Origin: Bisporella sp. PMI_857
Taxonomy: Eukaryota > Ascomycota > Leotiomycetes > Helotiales > Helotiaceae
DNA length: 64,000 nt
NCBI GenBank assembly: GCA_021307315.1
Contig: JAJSPD010000018.1
Span: 248,001-312,000, forward strand
Direction of reading: 5' to 3'
The notes beneath the pieces were generated by a model. The model was not told the origin of the DNA, ran no database searches, and saw only the letters and a list, made by a program, of their open reading frames with translations. Positions 35,581-48,443 of this stretch are shown here, piece after piece (positions within the stretch are counted from its first letter, which is position 1; every line of letters starts with the position of its first letter). Made by a program: the position numbers and the translations under genes.

Positions 35581-37924
35581 CTATTTGTTTTTTCGAGAAA
35601 GTCCATCAGGACCTTGGCCCCAAATGCCTGCCTTTCCCCCCCATTTTATCATACCCCAAGCATGAGTCCATGCGATTTGTTGTGCAGGCTCCCGATCCGG
35701 TCTGAATGGGCCAGGATGTATCATTTCTTCCAGCATCTTCCCTTGCAAGCCTGCTGGCTTATCTAACTCTGTGGATTCTCCAAGTTTCACTTCTCCTCCT
35801 ATCGAAGACAATGGTCTAGAATTTGGTGCATGCATAGTGCTAGAATTTTCCCACCTCCTGTTCTCCAAAGACAATGGCTTCCACCAGCCGGGCTCGGATC
35901 TATTATGCCAACATGACCCACACATCTCCCATAGTCTACTGCTTGCGCGCTTGTAAGCAAACCTCTCATCCTCCCCCGTGAAGCTACTGGTCATCCCAAA
36001 ATCTACTCGATGTCCACTCTCGCTGCCCTCGCCAGGAACAAGACCGAAACTTGAATCTTCATCTGGATCATAGCCAGCTTTCGGTTCGTTAGTATAATAT
36101 GATACATTGGGTCGAAAGGGCGATGTTTGGTCTTGATAGATCTCAGACAATGTTTCAGGATACACTGCATCACCGCTTTCATTTGTATCTGCTGCATCAC
36201 TTGCACCCGAAGCTACGGTAGAGCTAGAAGTTTCTGTTGCCTTCATCTCGGGAAAAAATATATCATCTGGTCCTGCATGAGCCCGTATTAAGAGTTTGCA
36301 TCGCGCTTCATAAAGTGCATCAAGAAGAGTAATGAACCGCCTTGCCTCATTCTTTTGAGAAGTGGTTAGGACAGGGACCTCGTCTAACACTAGAGTATGG
36401 AACGTCGAGGCTAGAGTTATATAGTCCGCAGGGCCTAGTAGTCCGCCACACAAAGATGGGAAAGAGAAGTACACTACACCCGCAGCATGTTTCGGCACAT
36501 CTACTTTTCGCCCATAAACTTGGAAGGTTGTCGATTTCCAGGGGATTGGAGATTTCATGTCTGGTGGAAGTAATGCTCTGATAGCCTTTCCCCATTGGAG
36601 CCCATCACTCGATCCAACTAAAAAGTACTTCCGAGGAGCTGCCATCGAGCTCTTAAGCAATTCCTCTTCTAACAGTATACCCTTTTCAGAAATTACGTTG
36701 TTTTGATCCCGCATCTCCAGACCTGGAACATCCCCAAGAATCTCTTCTCCCAGATTCTCAGAAACCTCATTTGCGATGTGATCTTCCGCTTCGACCTCTC
36801 TCCGTCGCCAATCTCGGCCACCATTCATATCCTATTACAAGATATTAATATAAGCATAATGGTTGCAAGGTTTGACATATACACAACACACTAATGAGAA
36901 ACTTTGCGGAGGCATCCGAGCAATTCATGAAATAGAATGAAACTAGCAAATAACTTATTTTGAAGACTTGACTTACCCAAATATCACATCGGGCTTTTAG
37001 CACGTCGACAAATTGACCATATTCATTATTTGCTTGATACTTCGACCTTAGACTTCCACCACTAAGCCCAAGCCAGCTTCTAACGAAGCCTCCTCTAGCC
37101 GGAGCTGTGAAGTCCATACCACTAGCCTTAGCTAGCTCATCAGGCATTCGGTTCGAAGAGGCTATCAGAACACCTCCCAGCTGAAAAAATGGCGTGAGCA
37201 GATTGCTGAGAATTTTGGAAGCAGCCCTATCAGGGAGCTGAAATTCATCCAGAAATAAAATAGGAGACTTGTCTATCATCTCCTTAGCCAACCATACCAT
37301 GCTGTACTCCGAATCTTCAGCAGGACGGATTTTCCGGAGGTGCTCAAGACGGGACAATATCTCTAGCATGAAGGTATTGAAATGCCATCGTTTTTTCTTC
37401 GGATTTGGAAGGCTGTCGGCTAGCAAATCCAGTAACATTGACTTTCCAGTCCCAACTTCTCCATGAAGGAGTAGACCCTTGGGCGAGCCGAGATTCATCG
37501 CTGCTTCATGACTAGTAAGTATCCTCGTGAGGGCCTTGATATCTCGATCTGCATCCTTAGGAAATAGATGAGCAAAGAGTGGGTTTCTCCTCAGTGGATG
37601 ACCAGGCACTGCGACAACTGTTTGGTCTTTAACTTTGGGAACTTCTTCGACAGCACGACTAATAGCTTTCAGTCTAGCTCCGTAGTCTTGCTCAGGCGAG
37701 TAATCTTTCAGACGATGGTAGACCTTTTGGAGCTCTAAGGCCAGCCGATGCTGTGCAGGGTCTGGTTCAATCTTTCTCAAGGCCAGCAAAGTCCGGTATA
37801 GTACTAGGGGATTGGTAATCGTAAGACCGCTGGAGAGGATAGTTGTTGGCGGCATTGGAGTATGTGTTTCATGTTGAAGGTGGCTCAGTATGGCTGTAGA
37901 CTCAAATACTTGTATCACTGTCAT
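35581..37924 (-). CDS. AFG1: AFG1/LACE1-type mitochondrial AAA ATPase
   Basis: AFG1 family P-loop ATPase, linked to turnover of mitochondrially encoded and misfolded inner-membrane proteins. Exons 36977-37924 and 35581-36831 (intron 145 nt, GTAAGT..AATAG) give 732 residues. Motifs: NPLVLYRTLL, Walker A GEVGTGKSML near residue 155, Walker B ILFLDEFQL near residue 224, sensor-like LIASSNRMPDEL, and the family segments KYFLVGSSDG, WKSTTFQVYGRKVDVP, VYFSFPSLCGGLLGPADY, LVLDEVPVL and FITLLDALYEARCKLLI. It is longer than yeast Afg1, with an acidic insertion and a Gly/Trp-rich tail (WGGKAGIWGQGP). The start is uncertain: the ATG at 37924 is used, but the frame is open upstream to a good acceptor (CCTAATGTTTTAG), so a first exon encoding the mitochondrial presequence is likely missing from this model. 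Confidence 0.9.
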
Positions 37925-38325
37925 TGTCCCCAATTTTAACCGAGGACTGTTCTTGGCATTTAATGAGCTCAAGTTATGACTGTTTTCTAAAAACTAAAAC
38001 ATTAGGAAAGATGTAGAACGTATGTAAAGTTGCAAGCGTTAGATAAGATGAAACCTTCTCTTTGCTCTTTCAATCTGTGAGAGTAGCAATTTGCTATAGA
38101 TATTTCCATTGCTACAAATTGCCGCTACCCACCCATTAATCCCCAATGCTGCTCTATTTACAACTTCTGTTATATACATACTTCAAATATCAAACTACTA
38201 CTTGAAGTTTAGTTTTATATGAACAACATATGCGGTATATGGTGAGCTCTGTGTTGCCAACCCTTTTAAACCAAAAGGGAGCCGAAAAGGGGCAATTCGC
38301 TTAATTTAAAACAAATCCCAGAGCC
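37925..38325. other. Upstream of AFG1; possible unassigned first exon
   Basis: Minus-strand frame from an ATG at about 38,110 runs without a stop to the CCTAATGTTTTAG acceptor region. A presequence exon for AFG1 may lie here, but I cannot place a convincing donor. Confidence 0.25.
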
Positions 38326-38988
38326 TTATATCAGATTCATTAAGTAGGTCTCTCTCAGCAATATGTCCAAGCATGTTTGTCTCGCATGCAACCCATAGAC
38401 CCCAACTGGAATATCAAAGATCCGGTGATTGGCAAATCGAGGGCCACTAGGTCGAGCTGGAAGTTGATCACCGCGCATAAAGCAGGCTGAACGAGGTCCG
38501 ATCTCCAGTCTGAACATGGACCTGTGTACTCCACCTTGTATAGAAAAAGATCCGGCACTTGACAGATATGGACTCGAGTAATCCATCCCTGTCAGGGGAA
38601 GGGATTCATTCATTAGGTACGGATCTGAGGCTGATGAGAATGATACCCACCAGACAGCGACTTGAAACAATCCGAAAGGATTCTTATGGACTCTGTGGAA
38701 GGTCCTGGTGTTTTGCTGTTTTAAAATTTCCGTAACGCAATTCTTCTCTGACGAATCAGGATTGAAGTCTCCACGCCATGAAGCAAACTCGGCATTTTGG
38801 AGTCGCTGGAGAAAGCGCGAGTTTCTTCTGGTGAATTCGACGCAAGGGAGTAACAGATATGGCAATAATAACACGGTTGTTGTTAAATTTGACGACTTTA
38901 GACCTGTAGAGACACATGGCGAGGTATCCGGACAGCTTTTGGATTCCATTAATTGCTCGAAACGCCATGCTAATGCAGCCCATTCCAT
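38326..38988 (-). CDS. Hypothetical protein, 220 residues
   Basis: Single ATG-started minus-strand frame beginning only 57 bases after the stop of the TRAPP subunit gene on the same strand. I do not recognise a domain. One hydrophobic stretch (TTTVLLLPYLLLPCVEF) lies near residues 36-52, followed by basic and mixed sequence (RNSRFLQRLQNAEF). The long open frame argues for coding. The tight spacing instead suggests it could be part of the neighbour's 3' untranslated region, or a misread gene with introns. Confidence 0.35.
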   Translation of the reverse strand: MEWAALAWRFEQLMESKSCPDTSPCVSTGLKSSNLTTTVLLLPYLLLPCVEFTRRNSRFLQRLQNAEFASWRGDFNPDSSEKNCVTEILKQQNTRTFHRVHKNPFGLFQVAVWWVSFSSASDPYLMNESLPLTGMDYSSPYLSSAGSFSIQGGVHRSMFRLEIGPRSACFMRGDQLPARPSGPRFANHRIFDIPVGVYGLHARQTCLDILLRETYLMNLI

Positions 38989-39045
38989 TCTATGGATTCC
39001 AGCGCCTCATAATGCATCAATCAGATCTCTCACCCCAATGTGACA

Positions 39046-39698
39046 TCACGCCACAGAAGCACCAGGTGTCCAACCCTCTCCGATCCGTCTCATATCACCC
39101 GCAAACCTTTTGCTCGTAATCTTCTTTCCCCCCTTCCCCGTTGGCGGGCTGTGCTCATCTGGCTCATAAAATGGGTTCTGCAGCAACTTTACGTACGCCG
39201 CCTGCATCGCCTTGAACACCTATTTCCTATTAGCACACCTACTTATATCACCCAGTCCCCTCCACCAACTCACAATCTTTATCTCCCCCTCTCGCAAGCC
39301 CACGCCCACCGCTCCTCCTGGGCCTATCGCCCCTCCAGCTAGACGCCCCCTTACATCTACCACAGCCACAAACCTAACTCCAGTATTTGTCTCAAACCCA
39401 TACGCCGAAAGACGCTCATCAATCGCATGCAATAGCCCAAAATCTCCTGATAAACCTCCGCCGGACGTAAGATTCGCTTTTGAGCGTGACTCGAAGATGT
39501 CGAGCGTGCTGCTTAGAAGGAGAGAGAACTGCAATGGCGTGCGTAGGGGTGTGTTGGCTGGTTGAGAAGGGAAGATGGAGATATGGAGGGGGTTGTTCTG
39601 TTTTCTGTCAGTGGCTGGAAGGGAAATAGGCGGTTGATGGGGGTAAGCACGTTCTTGCCTATTACACCTAGGCAGGCTATTGAGGGTATCGCGGTCAT
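39046..39698 (-). CDS. TCA17: TRAPP complex subunit, TRAPPC2L/Tca17-like
   Basis: Longin/sedlin-fold subunit of the TRAPP tethering complex and Rab guanine-nucleotide exchange factor in Golgi and endosomal traffic. Exons 39651-39698, 39274-39597 and 39046-39219 give 181 residues. Features: IACLGVIGKN followed after the first splice by NNPLHISIFPS, then the sedlin core LLSSTLDIFESRSK, GDFGLLHAIDERLSAYGFETNTGVRFVAVVD, and the last exon VFKAMQAAYVKLLQNPFYEPDE. A Gly/Ala-rich loop (RLAGGAIGPGGAVG) is an insertion compared with short homologues, and the C-terminal ~35 residues are a basic Gly-rich extension. Intron 1 has a weak donor (GTGCTT), chosen because it alone preserves the conserved GK-NNPLHI junction. 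Confidence 0.88.
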
Positions 39699-40112
39699 TT
39701 TGTGGTGGTTGTTGTTAGCTCGAGGTTGATGTCCATTGTGGTGATTATGAGGTGGTGAGAGCCTCGCTTCAAGGCTGACACGCTTGGCCATACCATACAT
39801 AATGAATTTAGGAACATGACAGCTTAGGATGTATTTCATGTTCTGGTCCAATTGAGAAAGAAAATCACATGTAAATGCATTATTGCATTTTTTATATTGT
39901 TGTCGATTCTGATACACCTCCATAATATTCTGCCTCTAGCCATACACCAAGTCTTCATAATATATTTCACCTCCCACCAAGCTAATGACGCACATATACT
40001 ATGTTACAATGACAATCTCCATAACCCTTGTCTATTCCTGCTTTCACGAAGTTCCAGACTTCTGTCCTAAGCCATATGATCAAGGATCTCGATGTTCAAT
40101 GGCAAATGCTTT
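39699..40112. other. Short intergenic region
   Basis: Promoter of the TRAPP subunit gene and 3' region of MCT1. Nothing further seen. Confidence 0.45.
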
Positions 40113-41434
40113 TCAATCATCTTGCGAAGTCTCTGTTTCTTCAAGAGCTCTCAAGACCTCTTCAATCTCCTTGGGATCACTGATTCCCCATACTCCTCCA
40201 CCTTTCACAGTATCCTTTCCCCGCATTCCAACTTCTTTTCCAACGAGATTTCGTCCAACCTTTCCCGGACCAATACCAATCCAACGACGTACATTCTGTT
40301 CTTGGTCAAGATATTTGATCGAGTCCCACCACCGCACCGTCTCGACACACTGCCTGGCCCAAAGATCCTTTAACTCCTCTTTGCTCCTAAACGGTCTTGC
40401 TGAGACGTTGCTAATACACTCCATTAAGCCCGGAAAGGAGACAATATCCTGGTCCTCTCGTCCCCTTACTCTGCTCTTGCCCTCCAGAAGCCTTCTCATG
40501 GCAGTCGCAGCGGGTTGCATCAGAGGACTATGGAAAGGACTATCCCCTTTCAGTGGAACTGCTCTTGGATCATGGCCACCAAACTGTCGAACATGAGTTA
40601 CTAAAGTCTGTATCATTGCCATATTTCCACTCAGGACAATTTGATTTTTGCTGTTTTCATTGGCGATCAAGACTTGTTCGATGGGCGGAACTTCCGCACT
40701 CTCGGCCTTTGTTCCAAGGTTGTGATGCCCAAGGAAGTCTCGAATGGAGTCCACCAGAGGTTTAAGATGGTCCGGCTCTGTAACTAAAGCTACCATCCCA
40801 TAGTCGCCACCGTGCACTTCCCGAGCCTTCTTTGAACATTCTGACATGATTTCTGCTCGTTTCCGAACTAGAGTTAAGCTGTCTTCGAATGATACATATC
40901 CTCCTATTACTAATGCCGCAAACTCTCCTAAAGAATGCCCCAGTGTAACATCTACTCTCTCCGTTGCCTTGAATCCAAACTCTTGTTCCAGAATTCGCAT
41001 AATAAGAATTGATGATGCCATAATGGCAGGCTGAGCGTTCGGCGTAGCAGTCAGAGCGCTATTAGGACCCTCTTCAATGACCTTTGAAAGCTCGAAACCC
41101 AAGAGGTGATCAATCTCTTCCACCAACGGTTTCGCGGTTGTTGGAAACGCTTCAATCCATGGTGTGAGCATGCCAACTCTTTGAACTCCCTGCCCTTGAA
41201 TTCACGATCAGCAACAGTACGGGTAGTTAGCACACATGGAATTGACATACCCGGAAAGAAGATTGCAGTCCTCGGGCGAGGTGACGTGTTTGATGCATAT
41301 CGTCTACAGATTTGCGTAACCTTATGATGCTGTTTCTGCGATCTAGTGGGAAGTAGATTTCCATCCCTTCGAATAGGGCAATGGGATGTCTTCGCCCATG
41401 GCTTAGGCAAGCCAGACGTTAGCCGCTTCATCAT
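40113..41434 (-). CDS. MCT1: Mitochondrial malonyl-CoA:ACP transacylase
   Basis: Loads malonate onto the mitochondrial acyl carrier protein for type II fatty acid synthesis, which feeds lipoate formation. Exons 41251-41434 and 40113-41194 give 421 residues. The N-terminal ~50 residues are basic and hydroxylated with few acids (MMKRLTSGLPKPWAK; ICRRYAS), a typical presequence. The acyltransferase fold follows: FFPGQGVQRVGM, the nucleophile motif GHSLGEFAAL (Ser near residue 146), VRKRAEIM, and the His-containing PFHSPLM near residue 283. Also visible is the C-terminal YLDQEQNVRRWIGIGPG. The first intron splits the Gly of FPGQG. Either of two adjacent ATGs (41434, 41431) may be used. Confidence 0.95.
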
Positions 41435-41900
41435 GAGAAGCTTTGGTAGTGATAGGTCAACATGGAAGTATAGGAGCGGCAGCAGCCGTCTAGATTTGCT
41501 ACTCTAAATGAGGGGAGTAACTTGTGGTATAGCTCGGACAAGGCTGCGACTTCTTCTTGGGCCGAGCCCGGAAAATGCCTCCAGGTTACCCCACAGAAGG
41601 CAGGGGTCTTTAACCCCCACCAAAGGCTACCAAGGTTGACCAAATAACTTCATGAAATACTCTCTTTCGTGAATTGGAAACGGTATTGAAAATGTAGAAA
41701 GGAGAAGAGGAAAGCACTAAGCATACCTCAAGGGCTGTATAAACACTGATCCATAGACACAATATCATAAAAGGGTGCAAATAAATGGGTATATTGATTT
41801 TACGCTCAATATCTAGTTCTTTTTGTTAAAACCGAAACGCCAGTCATATCATGAACATTAAGAGACATTACACCCGTATATATGGTAGCAGTTCATCCTC
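41435..41900. other. Short intergenic region
   Basis: Promoter of MCT1 and 3' region of HEM2. The 70-codon minus-strand frame at 41431-41643 has no ATG-supported function and is not called. Confidence 0.4.
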
Positions 41901-43113
<1,213 letters not shown>

Positions 43114-45463
43114 GATTGACTTGTAATGTGACGAATTTGTAGTGTAGGTTTATGTTGTCTAGAGAGATGTTCTAGAGAGAATCAAGAAATCAAAGCAAGT
43201 GGTGGGTAAGATGGAAGAAACGGGTGAAGTTAGTCGATCGCAAGACAACATGCAGCACCAATTCAATAGACCTTGGCAAAGGAGAGGGAATTTTCTTGCG
43301 AGGCGATCCGGAAAAGCTGATGAATTGAACCAATTTATGCAGTTGGGAAGAATATGCAAATTTTTGGAAGATGTCTAGACTGTTTTTTCGAAGAGGACAT
43401 GCCGAAGTTCGGGTTGTTTTCAGGGAGCCAAGCCAGTGCCACAGTTTCCTACTTCCCATGGGTGCTTCTTTTTCATGAGCCAATCGGGTGAGTTGCTTTG
43501 AAACACCTACCATCTGTCGTCTGATAGCAACAACTAGCTTGCCACATCAACCAAGCACTTGTTATCATTATTGTATAGAACCAATAACCATAAGATAGCG
43601 ATGAAGAATCCTTGTACAATCCGGGAGATCATAGTGAGGAAAAAGCCCATCTACAAAGGAATGGAAAAGATGGCATTTGATACGTGCCTCAAACCCTTTA
43701 TCATCAACCTGCTCTTGAATGAAAATACATGTTTAACTCCGGTGCAGATTATTGACCCACAGGAATGGGTTAGCTTGATATTCATAAATTGTCAAATGGG
43801 TAATGCCTACCTTAGGCTGTAAACAAGCGCTTGAAACAACATCGGAAATGGAACTAGTCCCTCTTCTATAACTCGGCCCTTTCTTCCCAAGCTACCCTAG
43901 TAGTAAGCAAGATCAACGCATTGCAAACGGGCAAGCATACGAAAATTCTAGAAGACTTTCTGAGCTTAAATTATTGCATATAGAAGGGATATGTTCTCGT
44001 ATCCATGCGTTGGCTATATTCATTTCACTTACGCCACAGCCCATCTTTTTGTATTTCATCTCTAGCACGAATGCATTCTTTCGTCTCTTTAGTCGGTCCT
44101 GTTGATAATACCTTGGTCATTTAAAGAAGATTATGAGACGAAAGGGGCACCACTGAAATTATAATCATGTCAATCAGCATCGAGATTATTCATGCAGAAT
44201 AATATTACATTGCTTTGTAGCTGGAACTCTGCATCCGCATAACGTTATGAGTAAAACTGGTCAAGTGACCAATTTTCAAAATACGTTGGCGCTGAGCCTA
44301 TGTTCAGTTCAGGAGGGTAGCCATCAAAATGTAGAAAGCTTTGCGTTTTGAAAGGAACCAGCCATACCAAACGTACTACCTGTATCAATCTCACCTTCAA
44401 GCCGTGACTCTCTATTGCATTTAATATTTAAACGCCGGAGAATATAGTATATTTCAGATCATTTAAAACATTATGGAGACAGGCTGTTGTGCAAATATTA
44501 CGGTTTGGCTGAGGCAGGTTCAAGTGCTGTTTCCTCTTTTGACGACGACATCGCTCGCACCATCTTTCCACTGATACCACTACTACTACCATATACACAG
44601 ACTCCTTTCCGCCCAGAAGACACCACAGCGAGAGCACGTTTACAATCCACGTTTCTCTGATTTCCGTTCCGCGCCATCACCAAACACTTAGGATCAGACT
44701 TTCTCCGTCAACAGCAACGCTTTCTGCCCCAACGGCTGTCGCGGAGAGTTCCGCTATACACAGCTTTTCAACTGCTCCCATCCCATTTCCGTAATTTCAT
44801 CTTTATGGAGCTAGGTATTTAGACACGGGTTTAATCGAACCATTAGACTCGTCCACGTTCCGGCTAGTGGTCACAGGGGTTTCTCTTATTCCATGTTCTC
44901 AGCACACAATATATTCGACTTCCGTCTCTACCTTGGAGTACATTCGCCTTTACCCATTTTAACTCTTACGCACTTCCGCATTCGCTTGGGTATCTAGGCT
45001 TCCCATCAGATTTGGTCTAGTCAGGAAGGAAGCATGTAAAGCTTTTCGGCATCCTCACCTCGTCTTTGCCATCTCTCAACCTCCTCTGAAAAGCTATTAT
45101 ATTGCATAGGAGTCTTCGTGTAGAGGAACCTTTAACGCCCTACACTCCCAATTTTCCCTTAGCTGTCAGGGCTCACTGCGAGCATAGCATTCATCTTTTA
45201 GCATTGCCAAAATCCGTAAGATCCCAACGGCCTGGAAATAGGGTCGGGACGGTTTACGATGGCCATATATGGAAGAAGAAATAGGAACATCCTCCCTTCA
45301 TCGTTCACCGCGATAGAAGGTCCCTCCAGCCTAGAATCCCAGATCTACGCACCATTGCAAGGTTCGTCTTTGTCTTTCTGCCTACCTCGTCTCTTTCTGA
45401 TTCGCCATCGTCAATGGTAGCAAATGATTTCTCTGTATTAGACTTCATCAGTTGCACACAAAA
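43114..45463. other. Gene-free divergent region
   Basis: About 2.35 kb containing the HEM2 promoter and the upstream region of the next plus-strand gene. An ATG frame near 43601-43822 (about 73 codons) and small minus-strand frames near 44428-44683 show no signature. A C/T-rich stretch near 45010-45440 may be the leader of the next gene and could hide a short first exon. Confidence 0.4.
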
Positions 45464-47454
45464 ATGCACATATTTACCCACTCCAATATCACTTCAGGGC
45501 TGATCATATACTCTTCAGGGGGCAAAAGTCGGTTGCAATCTCCTTCGCAAGCCACCGAGGTGAGTACTACGGTCAATGATAACACTAATGATTTGGCATC
45601 AAGAATTCTCTCCAACCAAACAAACATCGGAAATCAGACTAGTCAAAATTATCTCGCGCAAGGCGCATATGAACACGACTATACTGAGGCTCCTGCACAC
45701 CGACAGTATCGCGAGAACTGGTGTTTGAAAGAGAGCAGTTTTATATTAGCCCCCGAAGACGATGATGAAGATAGTTCTAACGACCGCCCTTTAACAAACA
45801 CCAGAGAATTAAAACTTGCCATAGATAAAGGGGAGGGTTTGCCACCACCTATTCCACGCAAGTCATCGAAACGAACGTTGAAAAGGCACGACAAAAGAGA
45901 TCAGGATAATGCAGAACCTAGCTTGTCCGTTGAGTCGGATGAACTGGCAACATCACCACCATTGCGGACGCCTGCATGGGCCTCTTTTCAGGAGCCTCAG
46001 AAGGGCTCTAAGGTTCGCCAAAGGGTTTATATGCTTGCAACAAACACACCTGGACCTAGTTCGTTGCAAAACCTGATTCTGGGAGATAGCCCAGCTACTA
46101 TATCTGATACAACGGCTATATCAGCACCCGCAGCTGCCTGTTTGTCACATTCCAAGAGAAACCAGCCAGCGGGCATCAGCGATCAGATTGCACAGATGTT
46201 AGCATTCAACGCTTCTTTGAAAACTGCATCGTTACATGGTGTCAACCATACCCGGCCAGAACTCAGAAGCAGCAAGTACCCTGGAAAGAACAGTAACATC
46301 TTTTCCAAGGTCAAGAAAGCGGTTTCTAGCCGTTTACCAGGATTTATCGTTAAGGGCCAATTCAAGGACGATCAACATCTCGATAGCTCGTCAACTCAAT
46401 ATCAATGCCGGGATGAGAATCAAGATGTTTATGTGATGGATATAGATAGAAGAATCTCCGAGGGTAGGCGATGCAGTCCATACTGTCAATGAACATATAC
46501 GGAACTAACACAACGGGTTTAGGAGATAATTTGAGTGGTGTTATGGGCAAAGCAAAGAGTGTCATGGACAATGGCTTCATCACACGCGACGAGATAGCAG
46601 ACGAGGGACAATCAATTCAGAGTCAGAAGTCTCTCTCAGATATTCGGTCTCTTAGAAGCAAACAATCATCCCACGAGCCTCAAGACTCGGATGGGTCTTA
46701 TCCTTCTTCAACCGAGTCACCGTACGGTGGCATGCGCTCTGGTGCTTATCGTAGATACGGGGTAGGAGGTCCAGCAATTCCTCCACTACCAGGAAGCGTT
46801 CAATACCTGGAGGAGGAGTATCAAACCAGGGCATATAACCAGCGCCCCCTCGATGCCGGCAACAATGATAGTTTCATCTCTTCAAGTCCAGATGCTCAAT
46901 CAACACCTACTCGATCGAGGCTAGAGCCTATTGAGCGAGATGGCAGAAGAGTATTAACAAGAGTACCAACCGGCTCACCATCATTTTTGGATCCCAGAAG
47001 TTCGAAGATCAACCATTTATCAGATATTGAAGTTGATCGACCCTTTCGCTATCTGAAGCTTAGTGGTCATCCAAAGTACCATCCTAAGCGTAAATCATCG
47101 AAAGAAATTGAGGGCAATCCGTTTATTGGCGAAGTTGAGAAGGATGGGCATAAACAAAAGAAGCAGTATCGTACACTATATACGGACAAACAGAAAACGA
47201 ATATGGCTCTGAAGCGATATGAAACCGATCTCGAAATGGTGTTCCCCGGGAATCCCCTCACAACCAAGGACAAGAACCAAAAGCGCAAGGCCCGTGTGTT
47301 CGATAACAAATACTTCAATCCTTCCAAGTTTGGTTCAAAACCTACTGGAAAGAAAACTAGAGATGATAGAGGCACATGTCTCCGGGCGCAAGACGAAAGT
47401 AGTGCGATGGATATTGATGAGCTGCAGATGGATCACACTGCCTTGATGAATTGA
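45464..47454 (+). CDS. Uncharacterised Ser-rich, largely disordered protein
   Basis: Two exons (45464-46463 and 46523-47454) joined across a 59-nt intron with donor GTAGGC, branch sequence ACTAAC and acceptor GTTTAG; the join keeps frame and gives 643 residues. Composition is Ser, Thr, Pro and Lys-rich with acidic patches (LAPEDDDEDSSNDRP). Recurring MDIDRR and MDIDEL patches lie near residues 325 and 630, and a basic C-terminal region contains KYHPKRKSSKEIEG and KRKARVFDNKYFNPSKFG. A possibly folded segment is NIFSKVKKAVSSRLPGFIVKG. There is no signal peptide or membrane helix. It looks like a nuclear or scaffold protein, but I do not recognise a family. The start is uncertain: no strong context, and an upstream exon is possible (acceptor-like TCTTCAG near 45518). 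Confidence 0.65.
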
Positions 47455-48033
47455 ACAGTAGACTCGCTCCAAAGTCAGCGGATACTTGCGGCATCTATAA
47501 GTATATACGGTATAAAGATGGTGGTTTTCTAATTCCTTGCCCGTTTCTGCTCCCTGAAAAACTCGCAAGACCCTTCAGCGACTAGCCTGGATTTCAAACA
47601 CATACTAACAGTATTTTTAAGTCAGGTCTGGATGAGTTCTAGGTAGGTTTACCGACCTCATATTACAGTCTGGCCAGCGGCGCATTACTGACTCTTGATA
47701 CGCATGTAGTTAGGCACTTTAGTCTCAACTGCACTTCAGCAACTAAAGCTGTAGGTTGCCGGGCAAGAACAGGTACATATATATTGTTTCAGGTGAGGTG
47801 TAAGGCTGTTACAGCGCGCTCAAGCAGGCATATTATCTGGGACGCTCCTGAAATGAGAGCAGATAGATTTCATGTGGCGAATGAACAACAGAGGCAGCTG
47901 AGACATAATGACATTAAATCGTCTAGCTAGCTTTCAATGGCATTAAACAGTAGACAAGCTCCATCGCTCGTGCTAAATCATCTGGGTATCGTGTCATAAT
48001 CATACAATATCTCCGCCTTATCTTAGTGTACAT
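47455..48033. other. Convergent intergenic region
   Basis: 3' regions of the Ser-rich protein (plus) and the small basic protein (minus). Nothing specific seen. Confidence 0.45.
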
Positions 48034-48443
48034 CTAGTAGACACGGTGGCTTCCGCGGCCATCAGTTCCGTGCATGCGTCTGGTCCCAGCAGCCTGATAC
48101 GAATTTTAGCAATTGGTCAAATTTTCCAGCATGCAGGAACATATACCTTAACTCCAGGACGATGAGTCAAAGACCCCTTAAGCTTCAACATGGCACCAGA
48201 GATCTTGTCCCCGAGGGAAGCCTTACGCCTGTGGTGCACAGCAGGCTGTCCAGCGGTGGCTCGCGTGTTGCCCCCAAATCTAGAGCGACGTGCTGTAGTA
48301 TGGGCTGTGCCATGGGGATGGATCGTGGTGGTAGTCTTGACGGTCTTAGTGCGTGCGTTGCGGCCGCGGAGACGGGTCATGAGGGTTGGCTTGGTCGTCT
48401 TGGTGACGGTGGCTCTATTACTTCTTCTTGTTCCGAAGGCCAT
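48034..48443 (-). CDS. Conserved small basic fungal protein of unknown function
   Basis: Exons 48147-48443 and 48034-48093, with a 53-nt intron (GTATAT..TATCAG), give 118 residues. The protein is very rich in Arg, Lys and Thr with almost no acids: MAFGTRRSNRATVTK, LMTRLRGRNARTKTVK, a Thr/His-rich middle, then KASLGDKISGAMLKLKGSLTHRPGVK and the spliced C-terminus AAGTRRMHGTDGRGSHRVY. From memory, small proteins of this pattern (MAFG..RR start, SLGDKISG.ML.KLKGSLT..PG.KAAGT.RM core) occur across Pezizomycotina without an assigned function. Without splicing, the frame would end in an unrelated YVPACWKI, so the C-terminal exon is well supported. A GAT triplet repeat lies just upstream. Confidence 0.85.

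Noticed and set aside
39212..39565. Plus-strand open frame across the TRAPP subunit gene
   Set aside because: It is the antisense shadow of the conserved minus-strand exon 2.
40092..40596. Plus-strand frames across the 3' half of MCT1
   Set aside because: Antisense shadows of a conserved enzyme gene.
43601..43822. Small plus-strand ATG frame between HEM2 and the Ser-rich protein gene
   Set aside because: About 73 codons, AT-rich, no domain and no splice or promoter support.
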